Shown here one piece after another: positions 32,300 to 40,671 of a stretch of DNA of 64,000 nucleotides; positions within the stretch are counted from its first letter, which is position 1; each line of letters begins with the position of its first letter. The stretch comes from an uncultured Oscillospiraceae bacterium (GTDB taxonomy: Bacteria; Bacillota; Clostridia; Oscillospirales; Oscillospiraceae). Below the pieces are notes generated by a model, which saw nothing but the letters and a program-made list of their open reading frames with translations, was not told where the DNA came from and made no database searches. Both the position numbers and the translations under genes were made by a program. Location of the stretch: positions 1-64,000 of the forward strand of contig CAKUHJ010000001.1 in NCBI GenBank assembly GCA_934655935.1. The letters are read 5' to 3'.

Positions 32300-34299
32300 A
32301 CGAACTCTTTTTGAAAATTATCAACATGAGTATATCTGCAAGCTGGCTTATCCTGGCTGTGCTGATACTCAGGCTTGTTTTGAAGAAAGCTCCCAAGTGG
32401 GTCAATGTTCTGCTTTGGGGTATCGTGGCTGTCAGATTGATTTACCCGCTCTCTTTTGAGAGCGCATTAAGCCTTATCCCAAGTTCAGAAACCATTCCGT
32501 TGGATATTGAAATGGCGGCCAAACCCACAATAGACAGCGGTGTTCCGGCGATCAATAGTGTGGTCAATCCTGTTCTATCCTCATTTGCCCCACCACAGCA
32601 TGTATTGACGAGTGCAAACCCGCTTCAGATTTGGATTCCGATTTTGAATATTATCTGGTTGATTGGTGTCGGCGCCCTTCTCTTGTATACCGCAGTTAGT
32701 TATTGGCGCCTATGTCGTAAAGTGGATACCGCTGTTCGCTACAAGGGCAACATTTTCCAGAGTGAGAATGTAAGTTCTCCGTTTGTCCTGGGCATTATCA
32801 AACCGAGAATCTATCTCCCGTTCAACATGAATGGTCAGGATCTGGAGCACGTTGTTGCCCACGAACAGGCGCACATTCGCCGCAAAGACCATTGGTGGAA
32901 GCCTCTTGGTTTTCTCCTGCTGACGATTCATTGGTTCAATCCTTTGATGTGGTTGGCTTATGTTCTGCTGTGTCGTGACATTGAGCTTGCCTGCGATGAA
33001 AAAGTCATCAAGGAACTTGGCAATGAGCAGAGAGCCGATTATATGCACGCACTTGTTGCCTGTAGTGTAAACCGCCGCATGATCGCCGCTTGTCCTCTTG
33101 CCTTTGGCGAGGTAGGTGTAAAGGAGCGCGTGAAGTCTGTGATGAATTATAAGAAGCCAGCGTTCTGGGTTATTATTATTGCAGTCATTATTTGCTTGGG
33201 CGTTGCGGTCTGCTTCCTGACGAATCCTAAACAAGACCGCTATACATTGCGAATTGTTGTTCCCGCAGGAAGTCAAGAGGAATTTGTATATACGGATGAG
33301 GAAGTCAGCACAGTCAGAAATTCAATCAAAATATGGTCTGGTGATGGATTGGGTGATACAGAAGTTCTTTTGTTCCCCGTTAATAAGACAGCAGAAACCG
33401 GATACACAGCCACTTATCTTACGCATGGTATGCCTGTGGAATTTGATGCAGAAAAAGATACGTGGTTTAAGATTGGTGTGAATATGCAGAACCCCACCAA
33501 TGAGGACATTATTGTTTATGTTGAAGTAGAAAATGTAGAAGTGCGTATTGTGGATGAGATCAATTCCGTAATAGAGTGGTTTGATTACCTTGAAACCCCT
33601 GATGAAATGAAATGGGACGGTAGTCTTGAAATCAGCCTCACCGAGTTTCCAGATGTGACCTTCCGTTGGACTTACGGAGAGATGCTGGCTGTTAAGGGTA
33701 GTAAAAGCACTTCACTTTATACGGGGATGCCAATCTGGAACGCCTATTTCTGCGACCTCACTGGCGACGGTTTGCCTGAGTTGTGTTCTTCAATCAGTTG
33801 GGGCTCAGGCATGATTGACAACCGTGTCATTATCTATGACTATGCAAACGGAGTAAGCTATGAGCTGTCTGACAGAGGGTATTTTGATTTCACTCTCAGA
33901 CAGGATCATCAAGATGGCCGCTTGTATGTAGATAAAACAAAATATCATACTGATGAACTGGTAGAAACCGGCCGACTGGTTTTCAAGAATCATTGCATTC
34001 AGATTGAAGGTTTTTCCAACGAAGCGCATCAGGTGTTCCAAGCTGAAATTCTGGAAATTCATGATGGCAATTATCTTGTGAAGCCTGTTGAAGGTAGCTG
34101 GGAATTGAGTAGTGCAGACCGAATTGAAGTACCGATCAGAAATGTGCATCCATCACCAGAACCTGAAATCGGAGATGTGATCGAAATTGAATACGCTGGT
34201 GAAATCCTTGAAACCTATCCTGCACAAATTGCAGATGTTTATGGTATCAAGGTTATTGAGAAAAACAAAGGCTTTACCCATCTGGCAAACGATGATTAG
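32296..34299 (+). CDS. BlaR1-type M56 metallopeptidase with a non-penicillin sensor region
   Basis: A 667-residue membrane protein. N-terminal helices (ASWLILAVLILRLVLK and others) surround an M56 zinc peptidase domain with AHEQAHIRRKDHW (HExxH near residue 192) and the downstream ELACDEKVI. A further membrane helix (about 288-310) is followed by about 355 extracytoplasmic residues. These lack the STxK/SxN/KTG motifs of the BlaR1 penicillin sensor; the last 90 residues (LEIHDGNYLVKP, VGDVIEIEYAGEI) resemble a DUF3221-like OB fold. The start overlaps the blaI stop (ATGA). It probably senses something other than beta-lactams. Confidence 0.85.
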   Translation: MNELFLKIINMSISASWLILAVLILRLVLKKAPKWVNVLLWGIVAVRLIYPLSFESALSLIPSSETIPLDIEMAAKPTIDSGVPAINSVVNPVLSSFAPPQHVLTSANPLQIWIPILNIIWLIGVGALLLYTAVSYWRLCRKVDTAVRYKGNIFQSENVSSPFVLGIIKPRIYLPFNMNGQDLEHVVAHEQAHIRRKDHWWKPLGFLLLTIHWFNPLMWLAYVLLCRDIELACDEKVIKELGNEQRADYMHALVACSVNRRMIAACPLAFGEVGVKERVKSVMNYKKPAFWVIIIAVIICLGVAVCFLTNPKQDRYTLRIVVPAGSQEEFVYTDEEVSTVRNSIKIWSGDGLGDTEVLLFPVNKTAETGYTATYLTHGMPVEFDAEKDTWFKIGVNMQNPTNEDIIVYVEVENVEVRIVDEINSVIEWFDYLETPDEMKWDGSLEISLTEFPDVTFRWTYGEMLAVKGSKSTSLYTGMPIWNAYFCDLTGDGLPELCSSISWGSGMIDNRVIIYDYANGVSYELSDRGYFDFTLRQDHQDGRLYVDKTKYHTDELVETGRLVFKNHCIQIEGFSNEAHQVFQAEILEIHDGNYLVKPVEGSWELSSADRIEVPIRNVHPSPEPEIGDVIEIEYAGEILETYPAQIADVYGIKVIEKNKGFTHLANDD

Positions 34300-34336
34300 A
34301 AAATCACAAATATCGAATAATTAGTTTCAAGCAGAT

Positions 34337-34390
34337 AAACCGCTGCAATTCTCATTCCAAAGGGGGGATGAATGTTGTAGCGGTTTTTTC
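34337..34390. terminator. Terminator between BlaR1 and the sigma remnant
   Basis: AACCGCTGCAA and TTGTAGCGGTT arms (one mismatch) around about 22 bases, ending in TTTTTTC on the plus strand. Confidence 0.7.
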
Positions 34391-34393
34391 TTT

Positions 34394-35235
34394 TTATGGT
34401 TCAAATGCCAGCATTGTTTTCGTTGGCAGTTTCTCGTTTTCACAGTTCAGAAGATACGCTATCACCTTGTTCGCAAAGCGATTTGTTTTCATGGTATCCC
34501 AATCAGCAAGTCGGATGATCTCTGCTGTACCGTTCTCGAAATCCAATGATATTTCGCCCCATTCTCCGTCGCAGTCTACCTGATATTCGTAGATTGCGGC
34601 GGAGATTTTCTTTTTGTGACGAGTCTTGGATTTCTGTTTCAGTTGGACGGCATGGATAGCACCCTCGGCAACCAGAAGTTCTGTCAGCTTGTCCACCGCT
34701 TTTCGGTAAGCCCGTTCTGCACCGCTGGCTGTGCTGCCCTCAAACATAACTGCCAGTTCTTCAAAGGTGGGGCGGTGCTTCCACGAGCCGACTCGCCCAC
34801 AGGTCATACAGATCGCCAGCCGCTTTTCAAGCAAGGTTTGCTCCCGGTAATTCAGTTTCTCAAATGCCCGCTGCACCTTTTCAGCCTGTATGCCGTTCCA
34901 GAGGATGTCGGTATAGTTCCATGTATCATCAAGGGCAACATCTTCACCTGTTTCTTCGCCGTCCTCGTCTGTCACGTAGAATGGCTGCTGATTGCGGATT
35001 CCACGGACAACTTTCAGATATTCTTCCGCAAGGGCAAGCTCGCAGTTGTATTTCTTGGAAAATTCGTTGACCGCATCCTTGGTATTGTGGTACAGCCAAG
35101 CCATTGACCGCACCATTTTGTAATTGGTCAGAGAGGACACCGACCATTTTTCTTCGCCCATGCGAAAACGGAGCATAGCATCCCGGATGAACGGGAAAAT
35201 GTATGTAGCATACTCTGCACCCTTGGCAAGGTCAT
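34394..35235 (-). pseudogene. 5'-truncated sigma-70-like RNA polymerase sigma factor
   Basis: The minus-strand frame encodes a sigma-factor-like product from DLAKGAEYATYIFPFIRDAM (end of a region-2 core) through a helix-rich middle (NYREQTLLEKRLAI, a sigma-4-like start) to a C-terminal DUF-like domain. The N-terminal half of region 2 is missing; upstream of about 35235 the frame becomes meaningless because it enters the remnant read on the other strand. An in-frame Met (MGEEKWSVSS) could start a shorter protein. The mobile elements of gut Clostridia often carry such factors. Deletion at the element edge is the likely cause. Confidence 0.6.
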
Positions 35236-35344
35236 TGTGTTCAACTTCCCTGTGCCTGTTGATGGCGAGGAAGTGAAAGAACTTCCCTTGGAAACTGAAA
35301 CAACCGTCGAAACAGTGATATGGATGTCCCAAAAAGAGAAATAA
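35236..35344 (+). pseudogene. 3' coding remnant at the right edge of the element (VETV motif)
   Basis: Plus-strand codons read GKVIVFNFPVPVDGEEVKEL, then PLETETTVETVIWMSQKEK and a stop at 35342-35344. There is no start. The VETV-x-x-x-S segment matches the place where rlmD was split at 31210-31236, so this is probably the other junction: the end of an element gene joined to the displaced rlmD tail. Confidence 0.5.
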
Positions 35345-35373
35345 AATTCGGAAAGGGGCCTGTGCGTCCAGAT

Positions 35374-35447
35374 CCTCAGCGGCGCGAAAAGACTTTTTCG
35401 ACACGCTGAGGGGCTGCAGCGAGATGAAATTCACTGCAGCCCCTCAG
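35374..35447. repeat. Overlapping hairpins, CTCAGCGTG-family repeat plus terminator-like stem
   Basis: The first stem (35374-35390 with 35395-35411; cctcagcggcgcgaaaa) is a diverged copy of the 14239 element. The second stem (35406-35419 with 35434-35447; ctgaggggctgcag) is perfect and shares CTGAGG with the first, so only one can form at a time. It sits between the element remnant and the end of mrp; the rest of 35345-35485 holds nothing recognised. Confidence 0.75.
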
Positions 35448-35485
35448 GCTATGCTTCTATGACGGAGCGGCGTCTTCGCTCCGGC

Positions 35486-36310
35486 TCAGGCCCGGCTGAT
35501 CAGCTCCGCCGCCGGAAGAATCGCGGAAAGATCCAGTTCCTCCATTTCACCCCGGTCAAAATGCGCCGCGACGGCAGGGTCCATCGGCAGCCGCGCCAGA
35601 ACGGGAAGGGAATAGGACAGCGCAAGCTCATCCAGCTTGCTCTTGCCGAAAATTTCAACCGTCTTTCCGCAGTCCGGGCAGCGGAAGTAGCTGTAGTTCT
35701 CCACAAAGCCATAGACCGGCACGTTCATCATCCGCGCCATGTTCACGGCCTTCGTCACGATCATGGATACCAGGCTCTGCGGGCTGGTCACCAGAATCAC
35801 GCCGTCCACGGGGAGGGACTGGAACACCGTCAGCGGGACGTCGCCCGTTCCGGGCGGGAGGTCCACAAACAGATAGTCGACGTCACCCCAGCACACGTCA
35901 GTCCAGAACTGCTTGACTGCGCCTGCAATCACCGGGCCGCGCCAGACGACGGGGTCGGTTTCGTTCGGAAGCAGCAGATTGATGGACATGACCTTGACGC
36001 CGGTCTTACTCACCGCCGGAAGAATCCCGTCGTCCGAGCCAAGCGCCGGCTCGTGCAGGCCGAAGGCCTTCGGAACCGAGGGCCCCGTAATATCCGCGTC
36101 CAGAATGCCGGCGCGGAAGCCCAGCTTCTGCATGGCGCAGGCCAGCATGGACGTGACCGTCGATTTGCCGACGCCGCCCTTGCCGGAAACCACGGCAATG
36201 ACCTTTTTTACATTGGATTTTGGATTTGGCTGTGCCAGGAGGCTTTCCTCCTTGCGGCTCGCACAGCTTTCGCCGCAGGACGAGCAGTTGCCGCCGCAGC
36301 TTTCACTCAT
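35486..36310 (-). CDS. mrp: Mrp/NBP35-type iron-sulfur carrier ATPase
   Basis: A 274-residue P-loop ATPase of the Mrp/ApbC family that carries Fe-S clusters to apoproteins. N-terminal Cys motif CGGNCSSCGESC, deviant Walker A SGKGGVGKSTVTSML, DADITGPSVPKAFG, DLPPGTGD and a late CPDCGKTVEIF pair of cysteines that would bind the bridging cluster. The ATG at 36310 has AAAGGAG about ten bases upstream; upstream in-frame residues are not convincing. Confidence 0.93.
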   Translation of the reverse strand: MSESCGGNCSSCGESCASRKEESLLAQPNPKSNVKKVIAVVSGKGGVGKSTVTSMLACAMQKLGFRAGILDADITGPSVPKAFGLHEPALGSDDGILPAVSKTGVKVMSINLLLPNETDPVVWRGPVIAGAVKQFWTDVCWGDVDYLFVDLPPGTGDVPLTVFQSLPVDGVILVTSPQSLVSMIVTKAVNMARMMNVPVYGFVENYSYFRCPDCGKTVEIFGKSKLDELALSYSLPVLARLPMDPAVAAHFDRGEMEELDLSAILPAAELISRA

Positions 36311-36392
36311 AGCTGATTCGCTCCTTTGCCCTCCGGAGATCCCGGAGGCATTTTTATTCGTTTTGTTATTGTACCGGACTTTCCCCGGAAAG

Positions 36393-37145
36393 TCAAATCC
36401 GCCGTGCCTGCCAGAAGGCCTTGACAAAGGAGAAAACCTCACGCAGCTCGTAATTGACCTTCAGAATCCAGGTTCCGGTCCGGCTTCCCAGGCCATAGGG
36501 CGTCATGCCGAGACTTCCGGCAATATATTTTGCCCGGCAGAGATGATACTCACTCGTGATGATCAGCACCCGGCTGACGTCCACGCCGTGCGCGCGGGCA
36601 AGCTCCGCGGAATAAATCAGATTTTCCCGCGTTATGGACGCCTGCTCCTCGCGCAGAATTCTCTCCGGCGCAACGCCCTTTTCCAGAAGATAGCGCTCCA
36701 TGACGGAGGCCTCGGTGCACCGTTCGTCCACGCCCTGTCCGCCGGAGACGATCACCCGGGCGTCCGGCTGCTGCTGCAGATAGCGCGCCGCCAGATCCAG
36801 GCGCTCGCGCAGCGTGCGCGAGGGCCGCTCGCCCTGAATCTGCGCGCCCAGCACCACCACAAATTCCGGCGCACCGCCAGAGAGGTCGCTGTCCCGGCCC
36901 TGCGCGTCAATATAGGCCACGCAAACCGTCAGCACAGTCAGGCCGAGCGCCGTCAGAAGCAGAAGCGCCGCGCGCAGCCCCTTTTCATGCCGCTTGCCGC
37001 GCAGCAGCTGCAAAAGCGCGCATACCGCGCCAAGCCCCATCAGGCACAGCCCGGTCACGCCCAGATGAAGCGGCAGCAGACACACAAGAACCCCTGCTGC
37101 GGCCAGAAGCAGGGCGGCAAGCAGCAGCGGCGGAAGCTTTTTCAT
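36393..37145 (-). CDS. YdcF/SanA-like (DUF218) membrane protein
   Basis: A 250-residue protein with three N-terminal membrane helices (LLLAALLLAAAGVLVCLLPL, then two more up to about 92) and a DUF218 domain: VVVLGAQIQGERPSRTLRERL, VSGGQGVDERCTEA, ILREEQASITRENLIYSAEL and ITSEYHLCRAKYIA. DUF218 proteins act in envelope functions such as vancomycin tolerance or polysaccharide assembly, but the reaction is not firmly known. The ATG overlaps the ABC-F stop (ATGA at 37142-37145). Confidence 0.85.
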   Translation of the reverse strand: MKKLPPLLLAALLLAAAGVLVCLLPLHLGVTGLCLMGLGAVCALLQLLRGKRHEKGLRAALLLLTALGLTVLTVCVAYIDAQGRDSDLSGGAPEFVVVLGAQIQGERPSRTLRERLDLAARYLQQQPDARVIVSGGQGVDERCTEASVMERYLLEKGVAPERILREEQASITRENLIYSAELARAHGVDVSRVLIITSEYHLCRAKYIAGSLGMTPYGLGSRTGTWILKVNYELREVFSFVKAFWQARRI

Positions 37146-39025
37146 GCGCCGCCCTCCAGCTGCAGGGACAGCGTTTCCCACTGCTCCATCAGCTCCGACA
37201 GCTGGCCCTCCACCTGCTCCTTCTGCGCAAGCAGGGCCGTAAGCGCCTGATAATCCGCGCCCGAGGCCTGAATTTCAGCCTCCAGGTCCGCGAGCGCCGC
37301 CTCCTGCTTTTCAATCTCCCGCTCTATGGCGCGCACCTTCTTTTCGGCGGCCTTGCCGCCGGAATTTCTGGGGCGCTCCTTCGGCTCCTTCTTCTCTCGG
37401 TCAGGCTGCGGGGCCTGGATGGCCTCCTTTTCCAGAATTGCGCGGTATTTGTCATAGCCGCAGGGATAGTCCCGGATCTGCCCGTTTTCCAGCACCCAGA
37501 TGCGTGTGGCAAATTTGCTGACAAAATACCGGTCATGCGAGACGAAAATCAGCGCGCCCTCGTACGCCTCCAGCGCGTCCTCGATCCATTCGCGCGAGGC
37601 AATGTCCAGATGGTTGGTCGGCTCGTCCAGAATCAGAAGATTGATCTTTTCATCCATCAGCATGCAAAGCCGCAGCCGCGACTGCTCGCCGCCGGAGAGC
37701 ATGGACACGGTTTTGAACACATCCTCGCCCTCAAACATGTACGCGCCCAGCCGGTCGCGCGCAGTCTGCACGCTGCAGTTCTTCTCGTAGAGCATCGTGT
37801 CCAGAAGCGTACGCTCCGGATGCGCAAAATGGATGATCTGCGGAAGATAGGCCCACTTGACGGTAGGGCCGAATTTGATTTTGCCCGCGCCCGGCTCTTC
37901 GCCGAGCAGCACCTTGAGAAACGTGGACTTGCCCGTCCCGTTGTCGCCCAGAAGCGCAATCCGCTCCGAGCCAACGACCGAAAGCTCCACATCGTGAAAG
38001 AGCGTCCGCTCCCCGAAGCTTTTTCCAAGCCCCTTGACGCTCAGAATCTCATCGCCCAGAAATTCCCGCTCTGCAAAGCGGGCCCGCATGGTTTTGTCCT
38101 TTGTGGGCCGCTCGGTTTTTTCGATGCGCTCCATCCGGTGCTGAATCGACATGGCCCGGCGGTAAAGCGTACGGTTGTTGATGCCCCAGCCCTTCATGCG
38201 CTCGAGCGTGAAGCCGAGCTGCGAGAGCTTGGCCTGCTCCTTTTCATACTGCTTGAGCTGCAGGTCGAAGCGGGCCTGCTTTTCCTGCACGTAAAACGAA
38301 TAGTTGCCGGAATAGAACTCGGCCTTGCCCGCGTGCAGCTCCACAATGCGCGTGACCACCCGGTCCAGAAAATACCGGTCGTGGGAAATGGTCAGAACCG
38401 TGCCCTTGAAGCGGCCGATATAGCTCTCCAGCCACTCCACCGCATGCATGTCCAGGTGGTTGGTCGGCTCGTCGAGAAGCAGGATATCCGTCTTCTCCAG
38501 AAGAAGCCTCGCCAGGTTCACCCGCGTTTTTTCTCCGCCCGAAAGCTCGTCGAAGGCCTGCGCGCGCTGCTGCGCGGGGATGCCGAGGCCCCCGCAGACC
38601 TTATCGGTCTGCATGACCGTCTCGTAGCCGCCGCCGAGCTGATAGCGCGTGGCAAGCGCGTCGTATTCCTGCAGGACCGCCTTCGGCGTGTGCTCCGTCA
38701 TGCGCACCTCCAGCTCTTCCATGCGCGCGTGAATCCGGTCAAGCTCCAAAAAGGCGGTGTGCAGCACGTCCTCCACCGTATATCCGGCCGGATAATGCGG
38801 AATCTGGGAGATCAGGCCCAGCTTTTTCCCCTGCGCGATGTGGATTTCTCCCGCGCTCGGCTCCAGCTCGCCTGTGAGAATCCGGAAAAGTGTGGTTTTG
38901 CCCGCGCCGTTTTTCCCGAGCAGGCCCACACGCTCGCCGGCCTGAACGTCGAAGCTGACGCCGTCGAGTATATTTTCATCTGCGTCAAAGCTTTTGACGA
39001 GATCCTTTACCGAAATATCAATCAT
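37142..39025 (-). CDS. ABC-F family ATPase
   Basis: A 627-residue soluble protein with two ABC domains (Walker A GKNGAGKTT and GDNGTGKST; signatures LSGGEKTR and LSGGEQSR; Walker B LLLDEPTNHLD and LILDEPTNHLD), the linker arm between them (about 235-310), and a C-terminal coiled coil (about 560-620). ABC-F proteins act on the ribosome E-site rather than as transporters. The C-terminal coil suggests a Uup/YdiF-like housekeeping type more than an antibiotic-resistance one, but this is not certain. It overlaps rnmV and ydcF by four bases each. Confidence 0.9.
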   Translation of the reverse strand: MIDISVKDLVKSFDADENILDGVSFDVQAGERVGLLGKNGAGKTTLFRILTGELEPSAGEIHIAQGKKLGLISQIPHYPAGYTVEDVLHTAFLELDRIHARMEELEVRMTEHTPKAVLQEYDALATRYQLGGGYETVMQTDKVCGGLGIPAQQRAQAFDELSGGEKTRVNLARLLLEKTDILLLDEPTNHLDMHAVEWLESYIGRFKGTVLTISHDRYFLDRVVTRIVELHAGKAEFYSGNYSFYVQEKQARFDLQLKQYEKEQAKLSQLGFTLERMKGWGINNRTLYRRAMSIQHRMERIEKTERPTKDKTMRARFAEREFLGDEILSVKGLGKSFGERTLFHDVELSVVGSERIALLGDNGTGKSTFLKVLLGEEPGAGKIKFGPTVKWAYLPQIIHFAHPERTLLDTMLYEKNCSVQTARDRLGAYMFEGEDVFKTVSMLSGGEQSRLRLCMLMDEKINLLILDEPTNHLDIASREWIEDALEAYEGALIFVSHDRYFVSKFATRIWVLENGQIRDYPCGYDKYRAILEKEAIQAPQPDREKKEPKERPRNSGGKAAEKKVRAIEREIEKQEAALADLEAEIQASGADYQALTALLAQKEQVEGQLSELMEQWETLSLQLEGGA

Positions 39026-39621
39026 AGCTCTTCCTCTTGCCGCGCCAGCGCGAGAAATTCCTCCCGGCTGTAGCGCATATTCAGAATCTGCAGAAGCGCG
39101 TTCGCGCTCAGATGCGCCGGAAGCGAGAGCCTTCTGAGAAGCTCCGCGCGCTTCTGCGCGCTCTGCGGCCTTCCGGACAGGCCGAGCGCATAAAGATCGG
39201 GCTTGGAGATTTGCCCGCCCGCGTTCCGCGCCGTGCCGTCCAGCTCCGCGCCCGCGTCCGCAAGCGCCTTGTACAGAATTTCCGGGCGCATACCCTCCAC
39301 GCCGAGCTTTCCTTCCTTTCCCGGCGTGCGCTTGCGGCGCTCCTTGCCGGGAATGTCCGGAATGTAGGCGTGCAGAACTCCCTGCTTCGGGAGCGCGCCC
39401 TTGAGATAATTGCGGATGACAAAGCCCGCGCCGTCCGAATCGGTCAGGACCACCAGGCCCTTGCGGGCGGCCGCGTCCTTCAAAAGCGCAAGCGCTTTTT
39501 CATCGTTCAGAATACCGAAGCCGCGCGTTTCAAAAATTTCCGTGTCCACCAGCTGCCGCAAGGCGTTGGCGTCGTAGCGGCCCTCGACCACAATGGCCTG
39601 CTTCATATGGCGTTTATCCAT
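39022..39621 (-). CDS. rnmV: Ribonuclease M5 (Toprim domain, 5S rRNA maturation)
   Basis: A 199-residue protein with an N-terminal Toprim domain (IVVEGRYDANAL with the catalytic Glu, and VVLTDSDGAGFVIRN with the metal-binding DxD) and a C-terminal DUF4093-type domain. RNase M5 cuts 5S rRNA precursors in low-GC Gram-positives. The ATG at 39621 is fixed by AGGAGG seven bases upstream and overlaps the holA end by eight bases. Confidence 0.88.
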   Translation of the reverse strand: MDKRHMKQAIVVEGRYDANALRQLVDTEIFETRGFGILNDEKALALLKDAAARKGLVVLTDSDGAGFVIRNYLKGALPKQGVLHAYIPDIPGKERRKRTPGKEGKLGVEGMRPEILYKALADAGAELDGTARNAGGQISKPDLYALGLSGRPQSAQKRAELLRRLSLPAHLSANALLQILNMRYSREEFLALARQEEEL

Positions 39622-40666
39622 TTCGCGCCTCCTGCGCCAGCTGCACAATCAGCAGCTCCAGCGCGGCCTTCGGCTCCTGCGCGCCGGTTTTTACATCATA
39701 ATCCGTCTGCAGGCAGAGCTCCGCCGCCCGGCGGCAGAAGCCGTCCGATACGCGGCGGGCCGCCGATATCGCAAGCCCCGCCGGATAGCTCCGCAGGCCC
39801 GTCAGCTCCATAAAATCCTGCTGCGAGCCTCCCGAGGCCAGAATCAGCCTGGCGTAGAGCATGCGCCTGAGCTGCGCGCCGATTGCGCCGAGTATGGCCA
39901 GGGGCTCTGTCTGCATGGCATAGAGCTCGCGGAGCTTCCGCAGGGCCAGCTCATACCGCCCGGAGGCGATGGCGTCAGAAATGTCGAAAGTCTGCGCGTT
40001 CAGGGCCGGAATCACCACCGCATCCAGGTCTCCCCGCGTAATCTGCGCGCCCTGGCTGTAGGCCGCAATCTTGAATATTTCGCCCGCGAGGGTGGTCATC
40101 AGCCCGTCTGTCAGGAAAATCAGGTAGCGGCAAAGCTCGTCGGAGATGTTTTTCCCCTGGGCCTGAAAGTGGCGGATAATCCAGGAAACCAGGTCGCGCT
40201 CGCTCTGGCGGGCAAACTCCACCAGCTGCGCATGCGCGCGCAGACACTCGGCAAGCTTTTTCATCGTGCCGTTGAGCCGGAATTCCACCGTGTCATAGGT
40301 AAAGCAGACGCAGCAGTAATCCGGCAGCCCGGATAAAATCTGCGTATACTGCGCGCGCTGGGCCTCCGGCTGCTTGAAAAGGTCCACATCGTCCACAAGG
40401 ATGAGCGTCCGCTCCGCCATCATGGGGACGGCGTCGACCGCCTCGCTCAGAAGCTGCGGCGTCAGCTCGGAGGCCGTGAACTCATGCAGGTTGAACTCCG
40501 CGGCGGGCCCGCTCAGCAGCTTCTTTTTCAGCTGCGCCGTATAATATTCCCGCAGAAAGCTTTCCTCGCCGTAAAAGAAATAGAGCCTGTCCGCCTCGCC
40601 CGTGCGCAGCGCGGCCTTCAGCCGCCGCAGCGCAAGGCCGGCGTCCGCCTCCTTCTGTCTTGCCAA
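39614..40666 (-). CDS. holA: DNA polymerase III delta subunit
   Basis: A 350-residue clamp-loader subunit that opens the beta clamp. FFYGEESFLREYY opens the AAA+-like domain; ERTLILVDDVDLFK, CVCFTYDTVEFRLNGTMKKL and the C-terminal collar domain (LAILGAIGAQLRRMLYARLI) follow the HolA pattern. A TTG start at 40666 is proposed because GGAGG lies eight bases upstream; a GTG at 40675 would overlap comEC as GTGA but touches the ribosome site. It follows comEC closely, the usual order in Firmicutes. Confidence 0.88.
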   Translation of the reverse strand: MARQKEADAGLALRRLKAALRTGEADRLYFFYGEESFLREYYTAQLKKKLLSGPAAEFNLHEFTASELTPQLLSEAVDAVPMMAERTLILVDDVDLFKQPEAQRAQYTQILSGLPDYCCVCFTYDTVEFRLNGTMKKLAECLRAHAQLVEFARQSERDLVSWIIRHFQAQGKNISDELCRYLIFLTDGLMTTLAGEIFKIAAYSQGAQITRGDLDAVVIPALNAQTFDISDAIASGRYELALRKLRELYAMQTEPLAILGAIGAQLRRMLYARLILASGGSQQDFMELTGLRSYPAGLAISAARRVSDGFCRRAAELCLQTDYDVKTGAQEPKAALELLIVQLAQEARNG

Positions 40667-40671
40667 ATATC

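Larger units (their letters stand above)
31237..35344. mobile_element. Decayed mobile-element remnant inserted at the 3' end of rlmD
   Basis: Base composition drops abruptly from GC-rich to roughly balanced/AT-rich just after the codons for VETVVLLSK (31210-31236) and returns to GC-rich after 35344. The contents are accessory: an rlmD extension, DUF6061, BlaI/BlaR1 and a broken sigma factor. At the right edge a frame ending TTVETVIWMSQKEK (stop 35342-35344) repeats the VETV...S theme, as expected if integration split that coding motif. No integrase, relaxase or transposase remains, so it is not mobile now. The exact att core cannot be fixed by eye. Confidence 0.7.

Noticed and set aside
32296-34299. 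Beta-lactam resistance locus
   Set aside because: The BlaR1-like protein lacks penicillin-sensor motifs and no beta-lactamase or PBP2a gene is in the window.
37142-39025. ABC-F protein as an antibiotic-resistance determinant
   Set aside because: The C-terminal coiled coil and the housekeeping gene context fit Uup/YdiF-like types; no resistance-type leader or mobile context is seen.
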